Shown: positions 24,441 through 34,900 of the stretch, piece after piece
How positions within the stretch are numbered: position 1 is the stretch's first letter
Layout: every line of letters starts with the position of its first letter
Assembly (NCBI GenBank): GCA_006226345.1
Contig: SBHD01000146.1
Location: forward strand, 1-40,296
Direction: 5' to 3'
DNA length: 40,296 bases
DNA from: Bacteroidota bacterium
GTDB taxonomy: Bacteria > Bacteroidota > Bacteroidia > Chitinophagales > Saprospiraceae
Program-made: the position numbers and the translations under genes
The notes under the pieces: generated by a model
The model's database searches: none
Told to the model about the DNA's origin: nothing
What the model saw: only the letters and a program-made list of their open reading frames with translations

Positions 24441-25808
24441 ATGAAAATAATACGCCCTGTCCCCGTCCTGCTTTTCCTGGCCCTGCTGTGCAGCGGGATT
24501 TCTGGTACGGCACAATCCTCCCCGGTGCTGGAAGACTACATTCGAATTGGTATGAGCAGTAACCTGGCCTTGCAGCAGCAAGACCTGGATGTGAAAAAAA
24601 GCCTGGAGGCTGTCCGGCAGGCCAGGAGCCTGTTTTATCCGTCAGTCCAGTTTAATGCCACCTATACCCTGGCTGCGGGTGGCCGGTCGATCGACTTTCC
24701 CATTGGCGACCTGCTCAATCCGGTATACAGCAGCCTGAACCAGATCACCCAGACGAACCAGTTTCCGACGATCTCGAATGAATCCATTCAGTTCTTACCC
24801 AATGACTTCCAGGAAACGTACCTCAAAGTCTCATATCCGCTATTTAATTCCGACCTGAAGTACAACCGTCAGATCCGGGAACAGCTGGTCGAAAGTAAAA
24901 CAGCCACAAAAGCCGCTTACGAACACGAATTGCGCTACCGGATCACCGAGGCCTATCTGCAATACCTCAAGGCTCTCGAGGCGGAAAAGATATGGATGCA
25001 TTCCCGGAGCGTATTACAGGAGCTGCGCCGCTTCAATGAATCACTGGTGCGCAATAATGTCGCTACCCGTGATGTCGTAGCCACTGCCGATTACGAGCTC
25101 AGCAAAGTAGAGCATGCGATCATACAAGTGCAGAACCAGCAAAACACCGCCAGGGCCTACTTCAATTTTTTACTGAACCGCAACCTGCAGGAAACCATAC
25201 TTGTGGATACCGGAATGCTACAAATGCCGGTGACTGCTTATGACAGAGAAGCACTGATCCGGGAGGCGGCTGGCAGCCGTCATGAACTGGATGCCCTCCG
25301 GGCAGGCCAGTCTGCTGCAGAAACTGCCCTGAAGCTGCAGGAAGCCAACCGGGTTTTGCCCAGTGCCTATATTGGCGGACAGATCGGATTCCAGGGGTTC
25401 GGATACCAGTTTTCAGAAAACCAGGCGTATGTACTGGCCCAGGTCGGTATGACCTATGATCTGTTCAGCGGCGGTCAGAAAAAGAGCAAAATACAGGCTG
25501 CCCGCATTGAATCCGAACAACTCCGAACCCAGTACCAGGAGGTAGAGCAGCAGGTTGCCTTGCAGATTACCCAGGCCTGGAATGACCTGGAATCGGCACG
25601 CAACGCCTGGCATACGGCACGGCAGGGCCAGGTGGCTGCTGAAGAAAGTTACCGTATTCTCAACAACAAATACAAAGCCAGTCAGATCCTGCTCCTGGAA
25701 TACCTGGAGGCGCAAAACCGGGTGACTACGGCACAGTTACAGGTGCTGTTGGCCTGGTCAGACGTGCTGCTCCGGGAAGCCGCGCTGAAAAAAGCGGCCG
25801 GTATCTGA
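24441..25808 (+). CDS. TolC-family outer-membrane efflux protein
   Basis: A 455-residue outer-membrane factor, first gene of a tripartite efflux operon. Residues 1-23 are a signal peptide. The body shows the two-fold repeat of long helices and short barrel strands of the TolC family: an N-terminal repeat with LQQQDLDVKKSLEAVRQARSLFYPSVQF, and a second with ALKLQEANRVLPSAYIGGQIGFQGF, each followed by extended coiled-coil helices (for example SEQLRTQYQEVEQQVALQITQAW). It would form a trimeric channel that docks with the adaptor encoded next. The adaptor gene starts 57 bp downstream. Expression is probably controlled by the TetR-type regulator through the site at 24406-24422. Confidence 0.9.
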   Translation: MKIIRPVPVLLFLALLCSGISGTAQSSPVLEDYIRIGMSSNLALQQQDLDVKKSLEAVRQARSLFYPSVQFNATYTLAAGGRSIDFPIGDLLNPVYSSLNQITQTNQFPTISNESIQFLPNDFQETYLKVSYPLFNSDLKYNRQIREQLVESKTATKAAYEHELRYRITEAYLQYLKALEAEKIWMHSRSVLQELRRFNESLVRNNVATRDVVATADYELSKVEHAIIQVQNQQNTARAYFNFLLNRNLQETILVDTGMLQMPVTAYDREALIREAAGSRHELDALRAGQSAAETALKLQEANRVLPSAYIGGQIGFQGFGYQFSENQAYVLAQVGMTYDLFSGGQKKSKIQAARIESEQLRTQYQEVEQQVALQITQAWNDLESARNAWHTARQGQVAAEESYRILNNKYKASQILLLEYLEAQNRVTTAQLQVLLAWSDVLLREAALKKAAGI

Positions 25809-25865
25809 CCTGACTGCTACCAAACATCCAATTTACCCTGATCGTAATTTTTCAATTTACTGAAA

Positions 25866-26984
25866 ATGAATAAGATAAATATTAAAACGCTTGCCCCGGT
25901 CTCTGTTATAGCCCTGGCGTTGTCCGGATTGTTTTACCTCTTGGGTGGTTGTGGCCCGTCGTCAGCCGAACCGGCAAAACCCAACGTCGAAAATCAACCC
26001 GATGAACGAATACCGGTGTATACGACACAGGTACAAACCAAAACGGTCGACCTGCCGGTGCATGCCAGCGGGATCCTGACCAGCACTGCAGAACAACGAC
26101 TCTCCTTCAAGGTCGGCGGTATTATCCGTAAGGTTTATGTCGATGAAGGCGATGTGGTCCGGGCCGGTCAGTTGTTGGCCGAACTGGATAAGACCGAGAT
26201 CGATGCCCAGGTCAACCAGGCAACCCAGGCTTTGCTCAAGGCCGAGCGCGACCTGGCCCGGGTGGAAGGCTTGTACCGCGATAGCAGTGCCACGCTGGAA
26301 CTGCTGGAAAACGCCACAACCGCACGTGATGTAGCCAGGGAAACGGCCCGGATCGCAACATTCAATCAGCAGTACGCCGAGATCCGGGCTACCCGCAGTG
26401 GGAAGATCATCCGGAAACTGATGAATGAAGGTGAAATTACCGGTCCGGGCACACCCGTTTTTGTGCTTTTTGAGACTAATGTCGACGACTGGGTTGTAAA
26501 GGTCAGCGTCAGTGACCGCGACTGGGCCCGGCTACGCACGGGCATGCCGGCTCAGGTGGCGATGGATGCTTATCCCGGTGTCAGCTTCCGGGGGCGCGTA
26601 ACCGATCTCGCCCCTGCTGCCGATCCGGCCAACGGGCTTTATCAGGTCGAGATCAAGGTAACACCTCAGGGACAGCGGTTCGCTCCCGGACTCTTCGCCA
26701 CAGTGCAGATACAGCCTGGTAAGGCGCGGGATTATGCCGCTGTACCGATCGAGTCGATCATTGAAGGTGACGGGCAGGAGGCATATGTCTTTATACTGGA
26801 GCCGGATGACGAATCCGTTCGCAAACAACCGGTACGGGTGGCCTTCCTGGATGGGGATATGGCCATGTTGGCCGAAACACTTGATACCTCGGTAGAAGTG
26901 ATAACTTCTGGTGCACCGTATCTGACGGAGAAGAAGAAAGTAAAAAAAACAGCCTCCAAACGGTCCGTGACGACGGCTGAATAG
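25866..26984 (+). CDS. RND efflux periplasmic adaptor, lipoprotein
   Basis: A 372-residue membrane-fusion protein. A lipobox LLGGC places the lipidated Cys at residue 29, so it is anchored to a membrane facing the periplasm. It has the standard order: biotinyl-lipoyl half (SFKVGGIIRKVYVDEGDVVRAGQLLAELD), an alpha-hairpin (QVNQATQALLKAERDLARVEGLY), the second lipoyl half (YAEIRATRSGKIIRKLMNEGE), a beta-barrel domain and a membrane-proximal domain (YAAVPIESIIEGDGQEAYVFIL). The C-terminus is Lys-rich (KKKVKKTASKR), which is unusual for the family. It joins the pump encoded downstream to the outer-membrane channel encoded upstream. Confidence 0.9.
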   Translation: MNKINIKTLAPVSVIALALSGLFYLLGGCGPSSAEPAKPNVENQPDERIPVYTTQVQTKTVDLPVHASGILTSTAEQRLSFKVGGIIRKVYVDEGDVVRAGQLLAELDKTEIDAQVNQATQALLKAERDLARVEGLYRDSSATLELLENATTARDVARETARIATFNQQYAEIRATRSGKIIRKLMNEGEITGPGTPVFVLFETNVDDWVVKVSVSDRDWARLRTGMPAQVAMDAYPGVSFRGRVTDLAPAADPANGLYQVEIKVTPQGQRFAPGLFATVQIQPGKARDYAAVPIESIIEGDGQEAYVFILEPDDESVRKQPVRVAFLDGDMAMLAETLDTSVEVITSGAPYLTEKKKVKKTASKRSVTTAE

Positions 26985-27075
26985 AAATCAACGCTACACC
27001 AATCATCCGGGATGAGTCCGGGAGACCGCTATATGGGCTCCGGTGGCACTGTACCCGGTTGTAAAATATACTGTC

Positions 27076-30000
27076 ATGAAAATCGCTGAGTTTTCAGTTA
27101 AGAACAGCCAGTTTACCTTTATCATGTTCCTGGCGGCCATGGCGCTCGGGATCAGCTCGCTGTTGAATATGCCGCGTGCCGAGGACCCGAAATTTGAGGC
27201 TCCGGGCTTCACCATCATCATGCTCTACCCGGGTGCGGGCCCGGATGAGATCGAAGACAAGATCACTGACAAGGCCGAAGCCCGCCTGGGCGCGCTGGAA
27301 AATATTGACCGGATGCGTTCGGTCTCTTCCAATGGCCTCATGGTGCTGACCCTGGAATTCAAGCACGGCCAGGATCCGGAAAAGAAATACGAAGAGGTTA
27401 TCCGGGAGGTGAATGCCTTGCGCTCCGATCTGCCGGCGGACATTTACCGGACCACGATCCAGCGGTTTTCTGCTTCGGATGTGGCGATGATGCAAACGGC
27501 GATCATTTCGGAAAATGCTTCCTGGGATCAGCTCCGGACGGAAGCCGAGCGCCTGGAAGACCTGCTGGAAAAGATCCCGGCGCTCAAGGGGGCCGATACG
27601 TATGGTTTTCCGGAACGCGAGGTCCGGATCAGCCTGGATCTGCCCCGTATGGCTGCCGAAGGTATACCGGTGAGCCGGGTGATGGGGGCTTTACAAAGTG
27701 AAAATGTTTCCATTCCGGGAGGGGCCGTGCATATTGGTCAACGCCAGTTCTTTGTACAGACCAGTGGCGATTATGAAAGTGTGGAGGAGATCCGCAATAC
27801 GGTCGTGTTTGCCAACAACGGGAAGATCGTTTACCTCCGCGACCTGGCGGATGTCAATTTCGCCTATGAAGAGCCCCGTCACCTGGGCCGGTTCAACGGC
27901 GCCCGGTCTGTATTTGTTACTGCCCGGATGAAAAACGGCCAGAATATTTTCAATGTCGGTGAGGAGGTGAACAAAACCCTGGCTGCGTTCCGGGCTGACC
28001 TGCCGGTGAATATGGACTTCAAGGTGGTATTTGATCAGGACGATTCGGTTCGTAAAAGGCTTGCCCGGTTCGCCAAAGATTTCGGGATCGCCATTCTGCT
28101 CGTGCTGATCACGCTGTTGCCGCTGGGTACCCGGGCCTCCCTGGTGGTGATGATCTCGATCCCGTTGTCCATCTCGATTGGCCTGTTTGCCCTGGACCAA
28201 ATGGGCTATTCGCTGAACCAGTTGAGCATTGTGGGCCTGATCATCGCACTGGGTATCCTGGTGGATGACTCCATTGTAGTAGTGGAAAACATCGAGCGCT
28301 GGTTGCGCGAAGGACACAGCAGGCGTGAGGCGGCGATCCTGGCCACCAAACAGATTGGCCTGGCCGTGATCGGCTGTACAGCCACCCTGATCCTGGCGTT
28401 TCTGCCCCTGGTTTTCCTGCCGGAAGCTTCCGGCGATTTTATCCGGAGCATGCCAATGGCCGTAGTGACCACTGTGCTGGCTTCGCTGTTGGTTTCCCTG
28501 ACTATCGTACCTTTCCTGGGGAGCCGGTTGCTGTCCGAGAAGCATGACCCCCGGGGTAATCTGTTCCTGCGTGGTATGAAATGGGCAATCTCCAAATCCT
28601 ATGCCCGGATCCTGCAGGTTGGGCTGCGGTATCCGCGATGGACAATGGCAGGGGCGGCCGTCATCTTTTTTGGCGTATTGAGCCTGGCCGGGCGCGCCGG
28701 CTTTACGGTTTTCCCGTCGAGTGAGCGACCGATGTTCTACATTGATGTGGAAACGGCACCGGGCACAAACATCGAGGAAACCAACCGGGTCGTGCATATG
28801 GTTGACTCCGTACTGAACGGCTACCTGGTGGAAGAGGTTCGCGCTGCCCGGCAGCAACTTCCCGGTCGCCTGATCTCCAATGTGCCGGAAACGGTGGATG
28901 ACGCCGCATTACGGCTTCCGGCATCCCGGTATCCGGGCCATGGGGCACCGGCACGTATTATCTCCTATACGTCCAATGTGGGGCGTGGTAACCCACGGAT
29001 GTATTACAATGTCATTCCCCGCAACGAAAGTCCGGATTACGGTCAGATCCTCGTCCAGTTGCAGGAACGCACACCGCCACCGGTAAAAGTGGCCCTGATC
29101 GATGAACTGCGGGAAAAACTCAGCGCAGTACCGGGGGCAGTGATCAACGTTAAGAATTTTGAACAGGGGCCTCCCATTGAAGCGCCGGTTGCGATCCGGA
29201 TTTTTGGTGAAAACCTCGATACGTTGCGGCAGGTTTCCGGCCGGGTGGAGGAAATGATCAACGGGATCGAAGGAACGATCTATGTAGACAACCCGATCGC
29301 TTCCATTAAAACAGATCTGTACATTAAGATTAACAAGGACAAAGCGACGACACTGGGTATTCCGATCGCTGAGATCGACCGCATGGTGCGTCTGGCCATC
29401 GCCGGATTGAATGCCGGTTCGTATTCAGACCCGGACGGTGATACGCATAACCTGACCATAACTATACCCAAAAAGCAGGTTTATGCCGGTCTGGACGCAC
29501 TGGACGACCTCTATATCAACAGCTTGACGGGGGCGGCCATACCGCTCAGTCAGGTGGCTACCGTGGAATTTAAACGGGCCCCAAATACGATCACGCACTA
29601 TGATAAAGACCGGTATAATATTGTCACAGCCTTTGTACGTAGTGGCTATTATGCGCAGGATATCAACCGGCAGATCACCGAACAGCTGGAAAGCATGGAC
29701 ATTCCTAAAGGGATGCGGTATGTCATTGCCGGAGAGGTGGAAAGCAGCCAGCGTTCGTTTGGCGGGATGGGTACGATCATCCTCATCACGATCTTCGGTC
29801 TTTTGGCCGTACTGATCCTGGAGTTCAAGACGTTCCGAAGCACGATCATTGTGCTATCGGTGATCCCGCTTGGCATTATCGGCGCCATCCTGGCGTTGCT
29901 GGCCACCGGTTATCCATTCTCTTTTACGGTAGTGGTAGGGTTGATCGCATTGATGGGTATAGAAGTGAAAAACTCCATCCTGCTGGTAGACTTTACCAAT

Positions 30001-30246
30001 CAGCTCCGGCAGGAGGGGAAAGCCCTGGATGAAGCGATCCAGGAAGCCGGTGAGATCCGGTTTGTGCCGATCCTGCTCACCTCGCTGACGGCAATAGGTG
30101 GCCTGACCCCACTGGCCATTGAGGAGAATCCGTTGTACTCTCCGTTGGCATATGTGCTGATCGGTGGTTTGATCTCGTCAACCCTCTTGTCGAGGATTGT
30201 TACCCCGGTACTTTATAAACTACTGGCGCCCAGGATTGTGGAGTAA
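27076..30246 (+). CDS. RND-family efflux pump, inner-membrane transporter
   Basis: A 1056-residue proton-driven RND transporter, from the ATG at 27076 (MKIAEFSVKNSQFTF); the GTG at 27043 is less likely. It has twelve transmembrane helices, TM1 near 12-30, large periplasmic loops between TM1-2 and TM7-8, and a second-half repeat. The proton-relay residues are present: Asp397 and Asp398 in TM4 (GILVDDSIVVVEN) and Lys965 in TM10 (GIEVKNSILLVDF). Sequence style (MPRAEDPKFEAPGFTI near the N-terminus) places it with AcrB/MexB-like HAE1 pumps of the broader 'hydrophobe/amphiphile' group. It should extrude drugs, dyes or bile-like compounds. It completes the operon and has a terminator 24 bp later. 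Confidence 0.93.
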   Translation: MKIAEFSVKNSQFTFIMFLAAMALGISSLLNMPRAEDPKFEAPGFTIIMLYPGAGPDEIEDKITDKAEARLGALENIDRMRSVSSNGLMVLTLEFKHGQDPEKKYEEVIREVNALRSDLPADIYRTTIQRFSASDVAMMQTAIISENASWDQLRTEAERLEDLLEKIPALKGADTYGFPEREVRISLDLPRMAAEGIPVSRVMGALQSENVSIPGGAVHIGQRQFFVQTSGDYESVEEIRNTVVFANNGKIVYLRDLADVNFAYEEPRHLGRFNGARSVFVTARMKNGQNIFNVGEEVNKTLAAFRADLPVNMDFKVVFDQDDSVRKRLARFAKDFGIAILLVLITLLPLGTRASLVVMISIPLSISIGLFALDQMGYSLNQLSIVGLIIALGILVDDSIVVVENIERWLREGHSRREAAILATKQIGLAVIGCTATLILAFLPLVFLPEASGDFIRSMPMAVVTTVLASLLVSLTIVPFLGSRLLSEKHDPRGNLFLRGMKWAISKSYARILQVGLRYPRWTMAGAAVIFFGVLSLAGRAGFTVFPSSERPMFYIDVETAPGTNIEETNRVVHMVDSVLNGYLVEEVRAARQQLPGRLISNVPETVDDAALRLPASRYPGHGAPARIISYTSNVGRGNPRMYYNVIPRNESPDYGQILVQLQERTPPPVKVALIDELREKLSAVPGAVINVKNFEQGPPIEAPVAIRIFGENLDTLRQVSGRVEEMINGIEGTIYVDNPIASIKTDLYIKINKDKATTLGIPIAEIDRMVRLAIAGLNAGSYSDPDGDTHNLTITIPKKQVYAGLDALDDLYINSLTGAAIPLSQVATVEFKRAPNTITHYDKDRYNIVTAFVRSGYYAQDINRQITEQLESMDIPKGMRYVIAGEVESSQRSFGGMGTIILITIFGLLAVLILEFKTFRSTIIVLSVIPLGIIGAILALLATGYPFSFTVVVGLIALMGIEVKNSILLVDFTNQLRQEGKALDEAIQEAGEIRFVPILLTSLTAIGGLTPLAIEENPLYSPLAYVLIGGLISSTLLSRIVTPVLYKLLAPRIVE

Positions 30247-30269
30247 GTCCGGGCAAGTCGCACATAATG

Positions 30270-30303
30270 AAAATGCCCGCCTCCGGAAGGAAGCGGGCAT
30301 TTT
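30270..30303 (+). terminator. Intrinsic terminator of the RND operon
   Basis: An 11-bp stem (AAAATGCCCGC with GCGGGCATTTT), 12-base loop and T tract, 24 bp after the pump stop. It faces the minus-strand HhH gene and may serve both. Confidence 0.85.
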
Positions 30304-30323
30304 TTATCGCGGTCTGCTTCAAC

Positions 30324-30986
30324 TTACGCCCGGCCTCCGGTCAGTTCGTCCTGCAGTTTTTTCAGTTCATCCCATTCTCCTCGTGCGGCCAGGTCGGCCT
30401 GTTTGGGCCAACTTTCCGGATCATGGATGTTAAACTGCGAGCCGCCTTCCTCGAGTATCTCCTTGAGTCGGTAGGGCGAGGTCATAGCCAGTTGTGACCA
30501 GGAAGAGATGTTGGCTGCCTGGAGCAGGTCGGCGATCTTGGGACCAATTCCCTCTACGATCTTGAGGTCGTCCTGCTGCCATTTCTTTCCGGCAAAGTTG
30601 AAAGTCGGTACAGCGGCTTCTTTAGCCGCCGGCTTTTTGACTGCAGCCTTGGTCGACTTGCCGCCCTTTCCATCTGCCTGTTCGCGCAGGGCATTGCGCT
30701 CGCTTTCACACATGATCAGGTCATCACGCAGTTTGCGCAACTGGCTGTCCTTGCTTTCCAGGTCGGCCTCCGTCTTGGACAATTTCATGCGCAGCTCGGT
30801 GAGTTCATTTGTTTGTTGATTGACTTTTTCCGTCAACTCGGCATTGTCAGCACGAAGCGCTGAAACTTTATAAAAAGCAAAGGCGGCGAGCCAGCCGAGG
30901 ATGAAAGGAATAATACAAAGGGCCAGCCCTGTCGGAAGGTTATCCATCAGGGTCGGTACATGAAGAAGGATATAAGAGAAAAGCAT
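30324..30986 (-). CDS. Membrane-anchored coiled-coil protein with HhH domain
   Basis: A 220-residue protein from the ATG at 30986; the longer frame would run into the upstream OmpA-like gene. Residues about 14-40 are one transmembrane helix (GLALCIIPFILGWLAAFAFY), followed by a coiled coil (about 42-100: heptad-like NAELTEKVNQQTNELTELRMK and onward), a Lys/Ala-rich linker and a C-terminal helix-hairpin-helix domain (about 145-215) with LKIVEGIGPKIADLLQAANI. That GIGPKI form is found fused to various Bacteroidota proteins and is not a clear DNA-repair HhH. The start lies 19 bp after the stop of the OmpA-like gene, so the two are probably co-transcribed and may act together at the envelope. The function is unknown. 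Confidence 0.7.
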   Translation of the reverse strand: MLFSYILLHVPTLMDNLPTGLALCIIPFILGWLAAFAFYKVSALRADNAELTEKVNQQTNELTELRMKLSKTEADLESKDSQLRKLRDDLIMCESERNALREQADGKGGKSTKAAVKKPAAKEAAVPTFNFAGKKWQQDDLKIVEGIGPKIADLLQAANISSWSQLAMTSPYRLKEILEEGGSQFNIHDPESWPKQADLAARGEWDELKKLQDELTGGRA

Positions 30987-31005
30987 GGTCGATTTGTTTT
31001 GATTG

Positions 31006-31821
31006 TTAATTGTTGACGGTGGTAAGTACAACGCGCCGGTTTTGGTGCCGGCCATCATCCGTTTCGTTACTGGCAACCGGTTCGGCCTCCCCTTTGGAGT
31101 CCACTTGTATGCGGCTGGCATCAATACCATTGTCGGTCAGGATTTTGGCAATGGATTTAGCACGCCCCATTCCGAGTTTGATATTATCGGCAGGTTCGCC
31201 CACATCGTCGGTGTGTCCGACAACAATAAAGGTGGCTTTGGAGTCCCGGTGTTTATCCACCAGCTTTTTCAGGTATGCATCCACTTCCGGGTTCTTGTCT
31301 TTTTCCGTCGAGTTAAACGGAAACAGGAAGGTAACATCGTTATCCGATTCGATGATGGCGCCTTCTTCCTGGGCCAGCACCATTTTGAGCCAGGAAAACG
31401 TTGCGGATTCCCGTGCCGGCCCGTCCGCAATCAGGCTGTCCTCTACCGCCTGGCCAGCCAGATGGATCCGGCTTTCCGGTAGCGGCGGCATCATCAGGGC
31501 CTTGAGTGCCTCGGCCCGGGCCATGCCCAGGTTGGCGGCCTGGGAAGAGTCAGACTCCCCTGCGCGGTACAGACCGGTGATCAGCAGGGTGTCACCCTGA
31601 CCTCCCCTGGCAAGAAGGTCTTTTTTCCAGGCTTCGAAGTTGGCATCCAGTTCGGGGGCTGCTGCATTCCATTTGAACAATGGGACACCGCTTGTTTGAA
31701 CTGTCTCTTCGGGGGGCTGCTGGCCGTCACAGCACTCGCATTGCTGACAATGCCAGAACCGAACCGCCCAGATCGTATACCCCACAAACAACAGCATAAT
31801 TAACCAAAAAGGAATTCTCAT
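31006..31821 (-). CDS. OmpA-family protein with two OmpA-like domains
   Basis: A 271-residue envelope protein. Residues 4-22 are an uncleaved-looking transmembrane helix, followed by a Cys-rich stretch (CQQCECC, 26-32). The C-terminal domain (about 165-270) is a full OmpA/MotB peptidoglycan-binding fold with VVGHTDDVGEPADNIKLGMGRAKSIAKIL and DGRHQNRRVVL. The region before it (about 60-150) has the same plan in weaker form: LLITGLYRAGESDSSQAANLGMARAEALKALM and SRIHLAG. It thus looks like a tandem duplication in which the first unit has lost the HTD motif. A TATATTTG -7 box lies at 31862-31869 on the minus strand. It is followed by the HhH gene, with which it likely forms an operon. Confidence 0.8.
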   Translation of the reverse strand: MRIPFWLIMLLFVGYTIWAVRFWHCQQCECCDGQQPPEETVQTSGVPLFKWNAAAPELDANFEAWKKDLLARGGQGDTLLITGLYRAGESDSSQAANLGMARAEALKALMMPPLPESRIHLAGQAVEDSLIADGPARESATFSWLKMVLAQEEGAIIESDNDVTFLFPFNSTEKDKNPEVDAYLKKLVDKHRDSKATFIVVGHTDDVGEPADNIKLGMGRAKSIAKILTDNGIDASRIQVDSKGEAEPVASNETDDGRHQNRRVVLTTVNN

Positions 31822-31907
31822 GTGTTAGTTGGTTTAATATTTTGTCATGGTGATGTTTCGGCAAATATATCTATGGGCAAACAAAATGTTGCCAGATTTA
31901 TTAAAAC

Positions 31908-34900
31908 TTATTTTACCTCGAGGGCATTTTCCAGGCTCCAGGCCTGCACCGGACCGTTATTGATACCGATCCACAGGACCTGCTTCCCTCCATCAAGAGG
32001 CACCAGGCAGGCATCCCGCACTTCGCCGCCGGCCCAAAGGCCATGTTTGGCGTTGGGGATGAACTGCCAGCCGCCATGTCTGTTTCCGGCCAGAAGTGTT
32101 CCAAAGGCAGCGTCGTAGGGCCCCGTTTCCGGGGTGTTGTTCGAGTCGTTGCCCAGCAATAACAGGTCGGCATTTCCATCTTTGTTGAAGTCCCGGACCA
32201 GTATTTTCTTGGTACAGGAAACCTGTGCTTCAAGCGGTAGCGGATGGGCAATGAAGCGGCCGTTATTGTACTCGAACCAGGCGCTTTCCAACAGGTGAAC
32301 GGCAAATCGCTGTGCAGCGCGTAACTTTTTCAGTTCGAATACTTCCTCCAGCGGAGCTTGTGCGTACTGGCGGTATCGTAAAAACCTGGATTTGATCAGG
32401 TTGGGCATTTGGGCGGCGAGTTCATTCCGTTGCACCAGGGGGTAATACCGGCCTTCATGCGCCATGGCGACTACCGGATCTATACTTTGATTGAGGTCAA
32501 AATCCAGGGCAAACAGGCGCATTGGCGCGCCGGAAGAAGCATGGTAGCGGGTATTGAGCCCTTCATTGCCCGCAGCCAGGTCGAGATCGCCGTCGCCGTC
32601 GAGATCGGCCACCGCCAGGCAGTTCCAGAAACCGCCGGTTTTTTCCAGGCCCAGTTCGGCACTGATGTCCCGAAACTGCTCCCCATCATAGCGGAAAACG
32701 CGTATGGGCATCCATTCGCCACAAATGATCAGCTCATCCTTCCGGTCACTATCCAGATCGCCAAAGGCTAGGTCGGCCACCATGCCACAATGCGCGAAGT
32801 CCGGCGCACGATGGGTGGTTACGTCGCGAAACACACCTGCGTCATTTTCAAAAATATAGCTCCGTGGATTTTCCGGAAAACGACCGGGATATACACGGCC
32901 GCCCACAAACAGATCGAGATCGCCATCTCCGTCGAAGTCATGTGCCCGTACGACTGCATTACTTCCGTGCGCTTCCGGTAGGGCATCCGGCTGCCGGGTA
33001 AAAATGCCGGTGCCATCATTGTGGTAAAGCCGGTCCTGGTAGTAGGCTGCGCCGGCCGGTTCCTCGTTACTGCCGGAAACAACGTATAGGTCGAGGTCGC
33101 CGTCGCCATCGGCATCGAAGAACACGGCGCCGGTATCTTCATGTCCGGCATCCGCCTGCAGGGCTTCCTGTGGTTTAACGGCAAACTTTCCAGAGGCAGT
33201 TTGGAGCAGAATGGTGCCGGCCTGCCCGGCCGCACCGCCAATGAACAGGTCGCTCAGGCCATCATTGTTCACATCGCTGGTGGTCAGGCAGGGGCCGCTG
33301 CGGGAAAACCGGTGGAGCAACAACCGTTCGCGCTCAAAATCTTCAAACGCATTCTCCCGGTGCCGGATATCCGGTACCGGAAACGGCCAGAACAACGGCT
33401 GCAGTAGCGTGCTGCGGGTAATCCGGCCCGGTTGGGCCCGTTGGATGTCCAGGATAAGTCGTTGATCTACCGGTACATTTTCCAGCACCTGCGCCTTCCC
33501 TTCCAGCCATTCGATCTCCAACCGGTCGATACGGGTGGTGATACCCAGTCCGACCTGAAACACCGGTTCGGAGGCGGAGTAGAACCCGCGGACTGCTGTC
33601 ATTTCCTGGTAATACACCTGCCCGCCGGCATGCACCCAGATCTTGGCTCCTGTCCCTGCAGGGTTCGTGGCGGTACCCCGGCATTTAATCTGTAACCAGT
33701 GGTGATCGTTCTGGTCTGTTGCCTGGTTTTGATACACGGCAGCCGGTGCGTCGAGTTTATTTAGCACCAGATCAAGATCGCCGTCATTGTCGAGATCGGC
33801 ATAGGCTGCGCCGTTGGAAAATCCGCGCTGTCCCAGGCCCCAATCCTCCGATACGTCCCGGAATTGCAGCGTGCCGTTGTTTTGGTACATAAAATTATGC
33901 ACCGGATAAGAGGAGAGTTTGCTTGCAAACGCCTCAAAATTCTCAAACCGGCTTTCGGTGATCCCGCCGGTTTTTTTCAGGCTGTCGGCCGTATAAAAGA
34001 AAAAATCCAGGTCGTTCAGGTCGCGGTACACACCAGCTGAGATAAACAGGTCCTTCCAACCGTCGTTGTTAAAATCGGCGATCAGGGGTGACCAACTCCA
34101 TTCGGTCGCTTCTATACCGGCCAGACAGCCGATCTCCTGGTACCGGACCGGGCCGACGCCTGTGTCCTGGCGGCCGTTATGGAGTTGTAAAACATTGCGC
34201 ATTTGCTGCCGGCCATATCCTTTTGCTTCCAGCAGCCGCGTCCGTTCCAGGATCATGCTGCTCATGAGTGCTTTTTGCCGTTCGGGAGTGGAGCCCAGCA
34301 TATCGGGGATGCAGATGTCCGGAAAGGCATCGTTGTTCAGGTCTGCGATGTCGCAGCCCATTGAATGATTGGCCGTATGGGCAAACCACAGGTCTGCCTC
34401 TTCGCGGAAGCTGCCACGCCCGGTATTGATGTACAGAAAATCCGGCATGACAAAATCGTTGGCAACCAGCAGGTCCGGGTAGCCGTCATCGTTGAAATCA
34501 GCCACAGTGGCGCTCAGTCCGTATGCCCGGTTGTGAATGCCGGCTTTCCGGGAAACATCCGTGAAGGTGCCGTTTCCGTTGTTCTCAAAGAACTTGTCCG
34601 ATTCAAATCCGTCCTTTGGCGCCTGGCTCCTGGCGAGGGGCGCGGCGGCTGTAGGCTGGTAGTCGATGTTGTTCATGGAATGAAAATCAACGGGATGGTT
34701 GACCACATACAGATCGAGATCACCGTCCAGGTCGTAATCCAGAAAATTGGCGCACTGCGACGGCGCCGGATCATCGATCCCATAGGCAGCAGCCTGCTCG
34801 CTGAAGGTGCCATTCTTGTTGTTTACAAACAACAGGTTGCGGCGCTCGGGCACATCCGTCAGCCAGGTGCGGCAGACATAGATATCCGACCAGCCATCGG

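Noticed and set aside
27691-28857. 388-residue minus-strand frame inside the RND pump gene
   Set aside because: The translation is rich in His and Gln with low-complexity runs typical of antisense frames; the pump on the other strand is certain.
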